A stretch of DNA of 64,000 nt, taken from the NCBI GenBank assembly GCA_964509425.1, contig CAZDWZ010000009.1:110998-174997 (forward strand). The letters are read 5' to 3'. Positions 33,131 to 42,371 of this stretch are shown one piece after another. Under the pieces are notes generated by a model that had not been told where the DNA came from, did not search any database, and saw only the letters and a list, made by a program, of their open reading frames with translations. Within the stretch, counting starts at the first letter, position 1, and the number at the start of each line of letters is the position of its first letter. The position numbers and the translations under genes were made by a program. The stretch comes from CAZDWZ01 sp964509425 (lineage in GTDB: Bacteria; Bdellovibrionota_C; UBA2361; SZUA-149; CAZDWZ01).

Positions 33131-33592
33131 GTGGATGCAGCAATCGAGAACGATGTTGCGGCAGTCGGCAGAATTAAAGGGGTTTCCTCGATTCTTGATG
33201 TTGTTTGTCATGTGACGGGAATGCGATTCGCCGCGGTCGCCCGAGTGACAGAAAATATATGGGTCGCGTGCAGTGTGCGCGATGAGATGGGTCACGCAGT
33301 CAGCGCTGGGACAACTCTTGATCCAAATATCACTATTTGTGATGAGATACGAAGTACGAACGATAGGATCGTAATCGCAAACGTATCGGACGATCCTGTT
33401 TACTGTAACCATCACGTTCCAAAAATATTTGGTATCGCCAGCTACATCGCAGTTCCCATCCGTCTTGTGGATAAATCTTTCTGGGGAACACTTTGCGCGG
33501 TCGATCCCGAGCCGCGCCCCGTGAAGGATCAGCGAATCATTGACATGTTTGAGATGTTTGCCGAGATCATTGGATATCATCTGAGCAAGTAA
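33131..33592 (+). CDS. GAF-domain protein
   Basis: A 153-residue protein consisting of one GAF domain. VVCHVTGMRFAAVARVTENIWVACSVRDEMG forms the first half, and GIASYIAVPIRLVDKSFWGTLCAVDPEPR the conserved SYxxVPI...xGTLCxxD second half. GAF domains bind small ligands or cofactors and usually feed a kinase, cyclase or phosphodiesterase. Here no output domain is present, so it is either a stand-alone sensor or a truncated kinase. The GTG start is the first possible one after a stop codon, and no ribosome-binding site is visible, so the 5' end is uncertain and the gene may be a remnant. Confidence 0.7.
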   Translation: MDAAIENDVAAVGRIKGVSSILDVVCHVTGMRFAAVARVTENIWVACSVRDEMGHAVSAGTTLDPNITICDEIRSTNDRIVIANVSDDPVYCNHHVPKIFGIASYIAVPIRLVDKSFWGTLCAVDPEPRPVKDQRIIDMFEMFAEIIGYHLSK

Positions 33593-33899
33593 TTTCTGAA
33601 TCTTTCTTCACGCCTAAATTACCTATTCGATAGCAGCGTTGCTCAATCATTATCCAACATTCTTTTCACTGCGTGGTCCGACGGCACTTTCAGCGAGAGA
33701 GTTGCGGAGAGTAGCGAGACATGAATTTGAAGAATGAGTCATGAATTCGGCGCGAATGGATAAAACGCAGCCTCATTTCTTTGCGTAAATCCGCGGTCCT
33801 TCAGCTCATGACGCCGCTCATTCAAAGTTCCTATCGGATGAGTTAGGCTACTCCCCGGCGGCATGAGACGCTGAGCAAGTGTCTACGGGAATAAGCAAT
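33593..33899. other. intergenic region before the ligase-associated repair operon
   Basis: About 300 bases that must contain the promoter of the four-gene repair operon. No recognisable LexA-type inverted repeat or clear -35/-10 pair stands out by eye. Confidence 0.4.
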
Positions 33900-34916
33900 A
33901 TGAGCACGCACGAGCTATTGGAGCTCACCGATCGAGGACTCTTCTGTCCCGGAGGAAACTTTTACATCGATCCATGGAAACCAGTGGAACGAGCCGTGAT
34001 TACTCACGGCCATGGTGACCACGCACGTGTCGGTGCGAGTCACTATCTTTGTGCTGAGCGTAGCCGCGAGATTTTACGGATTCGGCTTGGCGAAACGGCA
34101 AGCATTCAGTGTCAGCCATGGGGTGAGGCGCTTCGGGTTGGCGATGTCGATGTGTCCTTCCACCCAGCCGGTCATATTCTCGGATCGGCCCAAATTCGTG
34201 TGGAGCAAAGAGGCCAAGTTGTCGTTGTCGGCGGAGACTTTAAAGTGGCTCCGGATTCCACGTGCGACCCATTCGAGTCGATTCGGTGTCACACCTTCGT
34301 GAGCGAATCGACTTTTGGACTTCCCATCTATCGCTGGCCTGCGGATGAGACAATCTTCTGCGACATAAACAAATGGTGGGCGTCTAACCAATCTCTTGGA
34401 GTGACGAGCGTAATTTATGCCTACGCTTTAGGAAAAGCCCAGCGGGTGCTAGCGGGACTTGACGCAAGCATCGGGCCGATTGCGACGCATGGGAGCGTAC
34501 ATCGGCTGAATTCCGCCTACTCGGTGGCAGGCGTCGTGCTTCCGGAGTCTTCGCTCCTTTCGTCGGAAAACATCGGCGAGATAGTTGGGAAGGGAATGGT
34601 TGTCGCTCCCCCTTCGGTTCAAAATACTCCGTGGCTTCGGAAGCTCGCTCCGTATGCTACCTCGTTCGCTTCGGGTTGGATGCTGATCCGAGGGCAGCGG
34701 CGACGGCGGGGAGTGGATCGAGGGTTTCCGCTTTCTGACCACGCTGACTGGGACGGACTACTCTCCGCAATCACGAGCACAGGTGCCAGTACTATCTGGG
34801 TAACGCACGGTTCGACAGGACCGTTCTCACAGTTCCTGCGCGAGCGGGGTCTCGACGCGCGCGAACTGAAAACAGAGTTCCACGGTGATGCAGACGAGCA
34901 AGGCGAGGAACTATGA
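33900..34916 (+). CDS. ligase-associated MBL-fold exonuclease
   Basis: A 338-residue metallo-beta-lactamase/beta-CASP-like nuclease, the first gene of the bacterial ligase-associated DNA damage response cluster. It starts LLELTDRGLFCPGGNFYIDPWKPVERAVITHGHGDHARVGA, with the metal motif HGHGDH. It then has FHPAGHILGSAQIRV (second His), VVVGGDFKV (metal Asp), and LSDHADWDGLL near the end, with the third His set of the family. The enzyme should trim DNA ends. Its stop codon overlaps the ligase start (ATGA), showing translational coupling. The start chosen is an ATG; an upstream GTG is possible. Confidence 0.9.
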   Translation: MSTHELLELTDRGLFCPGGNFYIDPWKPVERAVITHGHGDHARVGASHYLCAERSREILRIRLGETASIQCQPWGEALRVGDVDVSFHPAGHILGSAQIRVEQRGQVVVVGGDFKVAPDSTCDPFESIRCHTFVSESTFGLPIYRWPADETIFCDINKWWASNQSLGVTSVIYAYALGKAQRVLAGLDASIGPIATHGSVHRLNSAYSVAGVVLPESSLLSSENIGEIVGKGMVVAPPSVQNTPWLRKLAPYATSFASGWMLIRGQRRRRGVDRGFPLSDHADWDGLLSAITSTGASTIWVTHGSTGPFSQFLRERGLDARELKTEFHGDADEQGEEL

Positions 34917-36502
34917 AGCGATTTGCCGAGTTGTTTATCGCGCTGGACCGAACGACCAAAACGAACGAAAAAATAGCCGCGCTTTCGAGCTATTTCGTCA
35001 ATGCCCCGAAGCGAGATGCCGCATGGGCACTCTTTTTCCTAACCGGAAATACCATTACACGCCCAGCGTCGACGAGAACACTTCGCTCGTGGGTCGCAGA
35101 GGCCACGAATGTACCGCTCTGGCTCCTTGAAGAGAGTTATCACGTCGTGGGCGACCTCGCTGAGACGTTTGCGCTCATCCTTCCGTCCCGTGAGGAAGGT
35201 TCGGAAATTACTCTCTCTGAACTGGTGGAGAATGGACTTCGGCCGTTGTTGAAGCAACCTGAAGCAGACCGACGAGAGCCGTTGTTTCGCCTCTGGAGTT
35301 CTCTCGATTCGCACCAGTCGTTCCTGTTTGTGAAGCTTATTACCGGCGCTATGAGGGTTGGAGTTCAGCGAACATCAATCGCACGAGCACTGGCGCAGGT
35401 GTGTGATGTCCCTCAACACGCAATTGAACACCGAATGATGGGGGGTATTCAACCGACGCCTGATTTTCTCGAGTCCATGCTTCGACCGGGTGACACGCAA
35501 GCTGAACCTGGTCAGCCGTATCCGCTTTGTCTTGCTCACCCGATCCAGGGTGATCTCGAATCTCTTGGAGAGCCGACCGAGTGGCAGGCGGAATGGAAAT
35601 GGGACGGAATTCGCGCAGAGGCAATTCGAAGGAAAGGAGAGGTCCTGCTCTGGTCCCGCGGAGAAGAGGTAATTAACGACAGCTTCCCTGAAATTGCGAA
35701 TGCATGCATAGATATTCCCGACGGGACAGTCATTGATGGTGAAATTCTCGGATGGCGCGAAGGGAAGCCGTTACCGTTCGGAGATTTGCAACGTCGACTG
35801 GGAAGAAAGAAAGTTGGATCGAAGTTGATGTCTGAAGTTCCCGTTCGATTTCTCGCTTATGATATCTTGGAAGTTTCCGGAGAGGATATCCGGAATAAGG
35901 CATTAGCCGAGCGACGCGGGATTCTTGAGCTTTCCCTCCGTCACGTGCGCAGCGCGGAGATTGGAATTTCACCTCTTCTTCATTTCACCACGTGGAACGA
36001 GCTGAGAAGTATACATCAGCTATCGCGACAAATGCAGGCGGAAGGATGCATGCTGAAACGTCTCAATTCTCCATATGGGGTAGGCCGTCGGAGGGGATAT
36101 TGGTGGAAATGGAAAGTGGAGCCTCATACCTGCGATGCGGTGCTTGTATATGCTCAGCGCGGCCATGGCAGACGGGCCGGTCTATTTACAGATTTTACCT
36201 TCGCGGTGTGGAAAAATGACGAACTCGTTCCGGTTGCGAAGGCCTATTCTGGTCTTACGGACGATGAGTTTATCGAGGTCAATCGCTTCATTCGCAAACA
36301 CACGATCGAGCGCTTTGGCCCGGTCGTCACTGTAGAACCTGGACTTGTTTTTGAGCTGGCCTTCGATGATATCCGGCTCTCGAGGAGGCACAAGGCAGGC
36401 ATAGCCCTTAGATTTCCTCGTATCTCGCGCTGGCGCTCCGATAAGCTGCCGAAAGATGCTGACTCCGTGTCGACACTTCAAGGATTGCTCCCTACGCCAT
36501 GA
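34913..36502 (+). CDS. ATP-dependent DNA ligase (ligase-associated cluster)
   Basis: A 529-residue ligase sealing nicks with ATP. The N-terminal DNA-binding domain (about 1-200) is followed by the adenylation domain. Motif I is AEWKWDGIRAE (nucleophilic Lys229), motif IIIa VRFLAYDILEV, motif IV ..GCMLKRLNSPYGVGRR, motif V YWWKWKVEP, and an OB-fold follows to the end. It is distinct from the essential NAD-dependent ligase that bacteria use for replication. It overlaps the exonuclease gene by four bases upstream and the helicase gene by four bases downstream, so the products are almost certainly made together for a repair function. Confidence 0.95.
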   Translation: MKRFAELFIALDRTTKTNEKIAALSSYFVNAPKRDAAWALFFLTGNTITRPASTRTLRSWVAEATNVPLWLLEESYHVVGDLAETFALILPSREEGSEITLSELVENGLRPLLKQPEADRREPLFRLWSSLDSHQSFLFVKLITGAMRVGVQRTSIARALAQVCDVPQHAIEHRMMGGIQPTPDFLESMLRPGDTQAEPGQPYPLCLAHPIQGDLESLGEPTEWQAEWKWDGIRAEAIRRKGEVLLWSRGEEVINDSFPEIANACIDIPDGTVIDGEILGWREGKPLPFGDLQRRLGRKKVGSKLMSEVPVRFLAYDILEVSGEDIRNKALAERRGILELSLRHVRSAEIGISPLLHFTTWNELRSIHQLSRQMQAEGCMLKRLNSPYGVGRRRGYWWKWKVEPHTCDAVLVYAQRGHGRRAGLFTDFTFAVWKNDELVPVAKAYSGLTDDEFIEVNRFIRKHTIERFGPVVTVEPGLVFELAFDDIRLSRRHKAGIALRFPRISRWRSDKLPKDADSVSTLQGLLPTP

Positions 36503-38928
36503 GACGAAAGATCGAGAACTGGTTTGAAGCGCAAGGTTGGACGATCTTTTCTCACCAACGTGCCGCGTGGGATCATTTCCTGGCTGGCCGAGAAGGTTTG
36601 ATACACGCGCCCACAGGTACCGGGAAAACGTACGCCGCAATATTTGGGCCGCTGATAGCAGCAAGTGACGAAGAAGGTCTCTTGGTCTTGTGGATCACTC
36701 CACTTCGTGCGCTATCCAATGATTTGGCTATCGCCATCCGCAGGCCTCTAGACGAACTCAACACTGGCTGGACAGTCGAGGTTCGAACCGGAGACACCTC
36801 GTGGGCAAAGAGGAAACGACAGAAAGAGCGGCTTCCTCAGGTTCTCATTACAACACCAGAAAGTCTTTCCCTCCTCCTCTCGGATGGTGAAATGCTTCCG
36901 AAGTTAGACAATCTTCGCGCCGTCATCGTTGATGAATGGCACGAGCTGCTCGGTACCAAGAGAGGAGTATTGCTTGAACTTTCTCTTGCCCGGCTCCGAA
37001 GCTCCTCGCCCGCGGCAAATTTTTGGGGCATGTCAGCCACTATTGGAAATCTTAAAGAAGCGGCAGAGGTGCTTACCTTTTCTAGGGAAAGGGGGAGTGA
37101 CTCGATTCTCATCGATTCGAAGGTTTCAAAGCCGCACTCGATCGAGACAATAGTTCCTCAGAACGTTGAGCGATTTCCCCGGTCAGGTCATATGGGGCTC
37201 TCGCTACTGAAGGAAGTATTTGAATTCGTTGATTCGGCAACTACAACCCTACTCTTCACGAATGTTCGGAGCCAGGCGGAAGCATGGTTTTCCGCAGTTG
37301 TTGCCGCACGGCCTGAATTCCCGGTCGTCCTGCACCACGGGTCACTAGACCGGAAGCTTCGTGAAGATGCGGAGGCAAGAGTGAAATCGGGTGAAGCAAA
37401 GCTCGCGATTGCTACCTCAAGTCTCGACCTCGGAGTCGATTTTCCTCCAGTCGATCTCGTGATTCAAGTGGGGAGTCCGAAAGGAATAGCAAGATTGTTG
37501 CAACGTCTCGGACGGAGCGGACATGCTCCGGGCAATATAAGCAGAATGGTTTGTGTCCCGACAAATAGCTTCGAGCTGATTGAATTCTCCGCGGCCCGAC
37601 GTGCAGTTCTGCAGAAAAAGATAGAGAAGCGAATTCCGCTCAAGCTATCGCTCGATGTGCTTGTTCAGCATATCATCACCTGCGGAATTGCAGGCTTCAA
37701 TGCCGACGAACTCTTTAGGGAAGTGACGAAAACCCATGCGTTCTCCACTCTTAGTGAAAGGCAATGGCAGTGGGCACTCGATTTTGCGTCATCCGGAGGA
37801 CCTTCACTTCGCGCGTACGGGCAGTTTCAACGTCTCTCGGAATCTGCAGGTCATTATTCAATCAGCTCACCACATCTCGCGAAGCTTCATCGAATGTCGA
37901 TAGGTACGATAGTCAGTGATTCGATGGTGTCGGTTCGATTTCTACGCGGAAAAACACTGGGGAACGTTGAGGAATCTTTCATTGCACGAATTAAGCCTGG
38001 GGAGAGTTTCTTCTTCGCCGGCAAGCTGCTCACGCTCATTCAGCTTCGTGACATGAAAGCTTTTGTGCGCAAGGCAGGTAAGGGGAGGGCGAACATACCC
38101 CGATGGATGGGCGGGCGGCTGCCGCTCTCGACTCACTTAGCAGATGCGGTTCTTCAGGAGCTCTCACATGAACCGGATTCGCCTGAGTTGCGAGCGGCTA
38201 GTCAAATTATTCAGTTGCAGAGTCAATGGTCAACGGTGCCCAAAGTAGATGAGGTTTTGATCGAAACTCTCAAATTGCAAAGAGCTTACCACATTTTTGT
38301 TTATCCATTTGCAGGATTCAAAGTTCATGAGGGCCTTGCCGCTCTTCTCGGTCACCGATTGACTCAGAAAACGTCTTTGACGGTGACGTCCATTGTGAAT
38401 GATTACGGAATACAATTACTTCTCAGTAAACAGTTATCTCTCGATGAGCAGGGGCTTCGTGAACTTTTCAGTCAAGAGAAGTTGGTAGAAGATATTCTTG
38501 GTGCCTTGAATGCGGCTGAATTGGCCAAGCGGCAGTTTCGCGAAATTGCACGAATAGCGGGGCTCGTATTCCAAGGCTATCCAGGGAGTCCTAAAACAAA
38601 TAAGCAAATCCAGATTTCGAGTTCGTTGCTGTATGATGTCTTTACGAAATACGATCCTGAGAACTTGTTGCTGGAGCAAGCGCAGCGAGAAATATTCGAA
38701 GAGCAAATTGAGCTTTCTCGATTGAGAGCTTGTTTACGAAATATTCAGTCCAAAACATTCCGAGTAGTTCCTATTTCGCACCTTACGCCGTTTTCTTTTC
38801 CTCTTTGGTCTTCTTTTACTCGAAGTAATTTTTCTTCCGAGAACTGGAGCGACAGGATTGAGCGAATGATTGCTGACTTGGAACAGGAGGCGGTAAGTGA
38901 ACAGCCGAAGCGTCGAAATCGAAGGTGA
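36499..38928 (+). CDS. ligase-associated DEXH-box helicase
   Basis: An 809-residue superfamily 2 helicase related to Lhr. Motif I is APTGTGKTYAAI (Lys43), Ia WITPLRALSNDLA, II VDEWHEL, III MSATIGN, IV region LLFTNVRSQAEAWF, V TSSLDLGVDFP and VI LLQRLGRSGHAPG. The C-terminal 350 residues form the extra domains specific to this ligase-linked subfamily. The start codon overlaps the ligase stop (ATGA). Its partner genes indicate that unwinding or strand exchange is coupled with end trimming and ligation. Confidence 0.95.
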   Translation: MRRKIENWFEAQGWTIFSHQRAAWDHFLAGREGLIHAPTGTGKTYAAIFGPLIAASDEEGLLVLWITPLRALSNDLAIAIRRPLDELNTGWTVEVRTGDTSWAKRKRQKERLPQVLITTPESLSLLLSDGEMLPKLDNLRAVIVDEWHELLGTKRGVLLELSLARLRSSSPAANFWGMSATIGNLKEAAEVLTFSRERGSDSILIDSKVSKPHSIETIVPQNVERFPRSGHMGLSLLKEVFEFVDSATTTLLFTNVRSQAEAWFSAVVAARPEFPVVLHHGSLDRKLREDAEARVKSGEAKLAIATSSLDLGVDFPPVDLVIQVGSPKGIARLLQRLGRSGHAPGNISRMVCVPTNSFELIEFSAARRAVLQKKIEKRIPLKLSLDVLVQHIITCGIAGFNADELFREVTKTHAFSTLSERQWQWALDFASSGGPSLRAYGQFQRLSESAGHYSISSPHLAKLHRMSIGTIVSDSMVSVRFLRGKTLGNVEESFIARIKPGESFFFAGKLLTLIQLRDMKAFVRKAGKGRANIPRWMGGRLPLSTHLADAVLQELSHEPDSPELRAASQIIQLQSQWSTVPKVDEVLIETLKLQRAYHIFVYPFAGFKVHEGLAALLGHRLTQKTSLTVTSIVNDYGIQLLLSKQLSLDEQGLRELFSQEKLVEDILGALNAAELAKRQFREIARIAGLVFQGYPGSPKTNKQIQISSSLLYDVFTKYDPENLLLEQAQREIFEEQIELSRLRACLRNIQSKTFRVVPISHLTPFSFPLWSSFTRSNFSSENWSDRIERMIADLEQEAVSEQPKRRNRR

Positions 38929-39571
38929 GCGGATTCGGCTGCTTGCTGATCGCGCGGTCTACATGGAGCGTACCAAGTCGCTGATCATTTCGGATATTCA
39001 CCTCGGAAAGGCTGCCACTTTTAGACGCTTTGGGATTCCCATCCCACATGGAACGACCGAGGAGGATCTCGCTCGTCTCGATCGTCTAATTGAAAGTACA
39101 AACGCGACGAGACTTCTCGTTTTGGGAGACTTGCTCCACTCTGTGCACGGGAAGGCGGTGAAAACTCTCCAAGCTGTCGAGAGGTGGCGAGCCCACCATT
39201 CGTCAGTGGAGATGCTTCTCATCCCAGGAAATCATGACCGAGCGGCGGGGGAGATTCCTACTGCCTGGAAAATTAAGAGAGTTTGCGAGACCTTCCTTGA
39301 GGGACCGTTTCTCTTCTCTCACGACGATTGCGAGAGCGAGAGCTTTGTTATCCATGGCCACCTACATCCCAAAGTTGCGATCGGCGTTGTCGCGGGTGCG
39401 CGAAAAAGTTTTCCGTGCTTCATCCTTTCCCCTCGCAAGCTCGTACTTCCGGCGTTCGGGTCCTTCACTGGAGGACATCCGTATCGGCTCGGTGCAGGAG
39501 AGAGGGGATTTGCTTCAATCGATGGCAACCTATTTCCGCTTCAGCGAGAACCGACTGCCCCTGAAGATTGA
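38897..39571 (+). CDS. pdeM: ligase-associated metallophosphoesterase (PdeM)
   Basis: A 224-residue calcineurin-like phosphoesterase, the fourth member of the ligase-associated set. Metal motifs in order are SDIHLGKAATF, LGDLLHSVHGK, IPGNHDRAA and VIHGHLHPKVAIG. It starts at a GTG seven bases after a GGAGG site and overlaps the helicase gene by 32 bases, so its translation is coupled. The family is expected to cleave phosphodiesters in nucleic acids during damage response. Its 3' end overlaps the convergent DUF2000 gene by 31 bases. Confidence 0.9.
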   Translation: MNSRSVEIEGERIRLLADRAVYMERTKSLIISDIHLGKAATFRRFGIPIPHGTTEEDLARLDRLIESTNATRLLVLGDLLHSVHGKAVKTLQAVERWRAHHSSVEMLLIPGNHDRAAGEIPTAWKIKRVCETFLEGPFLFSHDDCESESFVIHGHLHPKVAIGVVAGARKSFPCFILSPRKLVLPAFGSFTGGHPYRLGAGERGFASIDGNLFPLQREPTAPED

Positions 39572-40032
39572 ATCGAATCGCTCGGCGCTTCGTGAGAACC
39601 TCGAAATCCGCGAAAGAGTGAAAACTTCTTCACGAGTGGATGCATCTTTTCCGCAGGGCCAAATGTGAAGAGCCCATAGAGTTCCTCTTTGCCTTCTCCC
39701 ACGAGCCGAGTGTTCGCCATTTGTTCCTCGTGAGAAGCGCCCAACATCGAAGCGTGAAATTCGACGGAAGAGATATTGAGGTCATCAAGTTGTCGTCTCA
39801 GGGTTTTTAGCTTTCCGGACGATGAAGATTCGAGGACAATGTAGGGCCAAATGGAGAGTTCCCCGAGTAACCTTCCCGAGGCATTCTCGTAGCGATCAAA
39901 TTTTATCTCTGGCGAATCTTGGAGCTTGCGGGCAAGCGCATTAACGCCGTGAGCAAGCACATTCATCCCCTGTCCTGGCGCGAGGTTGCGATTGAGTAGG
40001 GCAAAGTATTTCCACGAGTTATTTTGATACAT
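39541..40032 (-). CDS. DUF2000 family protein
   Basis: A 163-residue protein matching DUF2000 in its N-terminal three quarters. The family start LNRNLAPGQGMNVLAHGVNALARKL, the middle YIVLESSSSGKLKTLRRQL and the end block TRLVGEGKEELYGLFTFGP are all recognisable. The fold is that of peptidyl-tRNA hydrolase 2, but the function is unknown. A GGAGG site lies just before the ATG. The C-terminal 30 residues extend beyond the usual family length and are encoded in the region overlapping the end of pdeM on the other strand. Confidence 0.85.
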   Translation of the reverse strand: MYQNNSWKYFALLNRNLAPGQGMNVLAHGVNALARKLQDSPEIKFDRYENASGRLLGELSIWPYIVLESSSSGKLKTLRRQLDDLNISSVEFHASMLGASHEEQMANTRLVGEGKEELYGLFTFGPAEKMHPLVKKFSLFRGFRGSHEAPSDSIQSSGAVGSR

Positions 40033-40142
40033 AGGTCCTCCGCAGTCTTCACGTTTTAAGCACGAAAGGGGAGGTGGGCAACTCGCTCGAAGCAGTCCGC
40101 TGGCCGGATTACCCGCCTTTGGGTTAATAATTTCACTGTCGA

Positions 40143-40340
40143 GTGTTTATCCCGAGCGAGTTCAAGCAGATCGCGTCTGCATGCTATCTGGCCATGATGG
40201 CGTCACTCAGGCCGGTTGCGGTCGCAACGCTTGCGTGGCTCTTTCTTCATGAAAATTTAGAGGGCGTTCAAATTCTCGGCACCGTCATTATCGTGCTCTC
40301 GAGGGTGTTGACGCAGGTAAAGAGAGTTCGGTTTCACTGA
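40143..40340 (+). pseudogene. remnant of a DMT (EamA) transporter, C-terminal end
   Basis: The frame encodes about 60 residues that correspond to the last two helices of an EamA transporter (MASLRPVAVATLAWLFLHENL, then IIVLSRVLT). Full proteins are near 300 residues, and the upstream sequence has no matching frame. No ribosome-binding site is present. It is therefore a decayed fragment of a transporter gene rather than a working gene. Confidence 0.7.
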
Positions 40341-40444
40341 CCAGATTGCAATCAAAGCGCTAAGTACATCCGAAGTGGCAAACGAAATGCTCTAAGTAAT
40401 CTCTCGGATACATTTTTGTCTCGTTGCGATGCCATACTCGCATC

Positions 40445-41428
40445 ATGAACTCAAAATTAGCCGCCGCACCAAAATTAGATTGCCTCGTGATTCCTTCAGA
40501 GCCATCCGTCTTGCTTCACCAAGGAGAGGCCTCACCTTTTCATCGCTTGATCACCGCGCCTATACCGCCCGAGCGCATCAGGCCGGGCCTTCCGGAGATA
40601 TCGATTCCAGGTCCAGCTTCGAAACTACCGTTTTTTGAACACGCTGCCGTCGCTCTTTTGGTCACGGCTTTGAAGCACGACGATTTTGATACTCGATTGG
40701 CGGCACAGACTACACTACGCACCTATGTCGAAAAATACGGGGCAGATCTTTATCCCGCGATCCGTCATGGTTTCGCCCACCCGGAATCCGCTCATCGAAT
40801 CGAACTATTGTTTAAGGGGAAGGAGAAGTTGCTTGAAGCCGCGGTTGTCGATTACGGAAGAACGATTGCGAAATATGTTAATAGTAGGCTCAGCTCAATC
40901 TCATCGAGAGAGATTGGTTCGAGCCCTCTTCCGGTCAAGGACGTGTTTCAACTCATCCGTGAAATGGATGCCGCGGAATCAAGCTTCTCAATTCCAGAAC
41001 GCGAACTGGTGTTGAAGGCGCTGGCCAAGGCGAAAGGCGACGACGCGATAGTCTACATGTTCTTCGCTGCTGAAAATCGAGGCTCTGTGTATACTCGAGA
41101 CCCGAAGGGATTCTCTTATGCGGGATTGGGCATCACCTGGGCAATGATGAGTCTTCAGTTTTCTGAGAAGCTCGATGGGGAGCCAAAGGATTGTTCACCG
41201 GAAAGGCGATTAGAGTTGAAGGGAGAGTACGCCTTTCAACTATTTGAAAATCTCGTCAATCATCTCCCCGGTCGACTTGCGTCACCGAAGCTCGATGGTT
41301 CGGCCTTTGAAACAGCGCGCAGTTGCTTCCGCCTAAACCTACATACGAACGAGGCGTTCAGGCAGCTCTGGAGCAAAAGCGGCGCGGAAATCTGGCAGCT
41401 GGATCACTTCAAGAACAAGAAGGAGTAG
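40445..41428 (+). CDS. hypothetical cytosolic helical protein
   Basis: A 327-residue protein that I do not recognise. It has no signal peptide or membrane segment. Residues about 60-130 (AAVALLVTALKHDDFDTRLAAQTTLRTYVEKYGADL) look like one or two HEAT-type helical pairs. The rest is mixed, helix-rich sequence with several conserved-looking aromatic residues (FSYAGLGITWAMMSLQF). The start is taken at the ATG giving MNSKLAAAPK; an ATG seven codons upstream is also possible, and neither has a clear ribosome-binding site. It overlaps the convergent gene downstream by 20 bases. Confidence 0.6.
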   Translation: MNSKLAAAPKLDCLVIPSEPSVLLHQGEASPFHRLITAPIPPERIRPGLPEISIPGPASKLPFFEHAAVALLVTALKHDDFDTRLAAQTTLRTYVEKYGADLYPAIRHGFAHPESAHRIELLFKGKEKLLEAAVVDYGRTIAKYVNSRLSSISSREIGSSPLPVKDVFQLIREMDAAESSFSIPERELVLKALAKAKGDDAIVYMFFAAENRGSVYTRDPKGFSYAGLGITWAMMSLQFSEKLDGEPKDCSPERRLELKGEYAFQLFENLVNHLPGRLASPKLDGSAFETARSCFRLNLHTNEAFRQLWSKSGAEIWQLDHFKNKKE

Positions 41429-42371
41429 CTGTGTGGAGCGCTGACGAACACCAATCCAATACACGGAGCGCTCGTAGGGTAATCCAGCGGCTCGGCTTCC
41501 CCGGACCATCTTCTAGTTCAATTTCTACTGGGTCTAAATTCTTTTGACCGAGATTCCAAGTGCCGTCTTGGTTTCTGGAATTGTTCACAATCTCAATTGC
41601 TTCGGTCATATGTTTGTCGGGCGCGACCTCAGCTGAACGAAAATATTCCAGACCTCTCAACACATCGTAGTGCCAGTTCAGGGGAAATGAGAATTGCATC
41701 CAATCGCGACTTCCTTTTCGGTCGCGAATTATTTCACCGGTGGATAAGCGTCGGAGAAGACTTCGCTCTCGGAGATAGTGCTCGCCGCGTTGGCGCGCCA
41801 AGGCGATTCTTGTCGATTTCCCGCACGACCGCTCAAATTCCAGCAAACCCTCTAACACGCAGATTGTTGAATGGAAGGAAGACCGCACTGAACCTCGTTC
41901 AGCTTCGCAGTTCCAACCTCCATCCGAAAGTTGCTCGGAAAGCAGTCGATCGAGCAATTGGTTGCTCGGATAACCGAAATACGCGCCAAGTGCCAACACC
42001 CGACCATTGATACACGGTTCGACTTCGCCTTCAAAAAAAGGGGAATCACCAAACTCCTCTCCCCAAGTTACTTTTTCGCGAACTCGTTGAATGGCAGCTT
42101 GCGCACCTTCGCAACCCGGCTGAACTCCCAAATCGCGAAGGAGCATGAGCGAACAGAGTGTTGTGTCCCAAAGCGGTGAACGCTGTCCATCTCCCCACAT
42201 TCCATCTGGCCGTTGGCGACCGAGAAGCATCGCTCCCCAGCCTTCGCGAGAGATGCGAGCCCGCTCATGAATCGCCGCGGACTCCGGTGCAAGCCGAAGA
42301 TCACGAAATGCTTGCCAGCGGATTGAAGGATCCGAGTTGAGCAGCCAATTTTCAAGGGCGGAGTGAGCCAT
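41409..42371 (-). CDS. prenyltransferase/squalene-oxidase-repeat protein (terpene cyclase fold)
   Basis: A 320-residue alpha/alpha-toroid protein. It carries repeats of the squalene/prenyltransferase type: GMWGDGQRSPLWDTTLCSLMLLRDLG, DGGWNCEAERGSVRSSFHSTICVLEGLLE and DGTWNLGQ near the end, with the QxxDGxW core of the QW motif. It is about half the length of squalene-hopene cyclases and lacks their DxDD catalytic motif, so it is unlikely to be a cyclase. Related short proteins are of unknown role. No ribosome-binding site is obvious before the ATG. Confidence 0.75.
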   Translation of the reverse strand: MAHSALENWLLNSDPSIRWQAFRDLRLAPESAAIHERARISREGWGAMLLGRQRPDGMWGDGQRSPLWDTTLCSLMLLRDLGVQPGCEGAQAAIQRVREKVTWGEEFGDSPFFEGEVEPCINGRVLALGAYFGYPSNQLLDRLLSEQLSDGGWNCEAERGSVRSSFHSTICVLEGLLEFERSCGKSTRIALARQRGEHYLRERSLLRRLSTGEIIRDRKGSRDWMQFSFPLNWHYDVLRGLEYFRSAEVAPDKHMTEAIEIVNNSRNQDGTWNLGQKNLDPVEIELEDGPGKPSRWITLRALRVLDWCSSALHTATPSCS

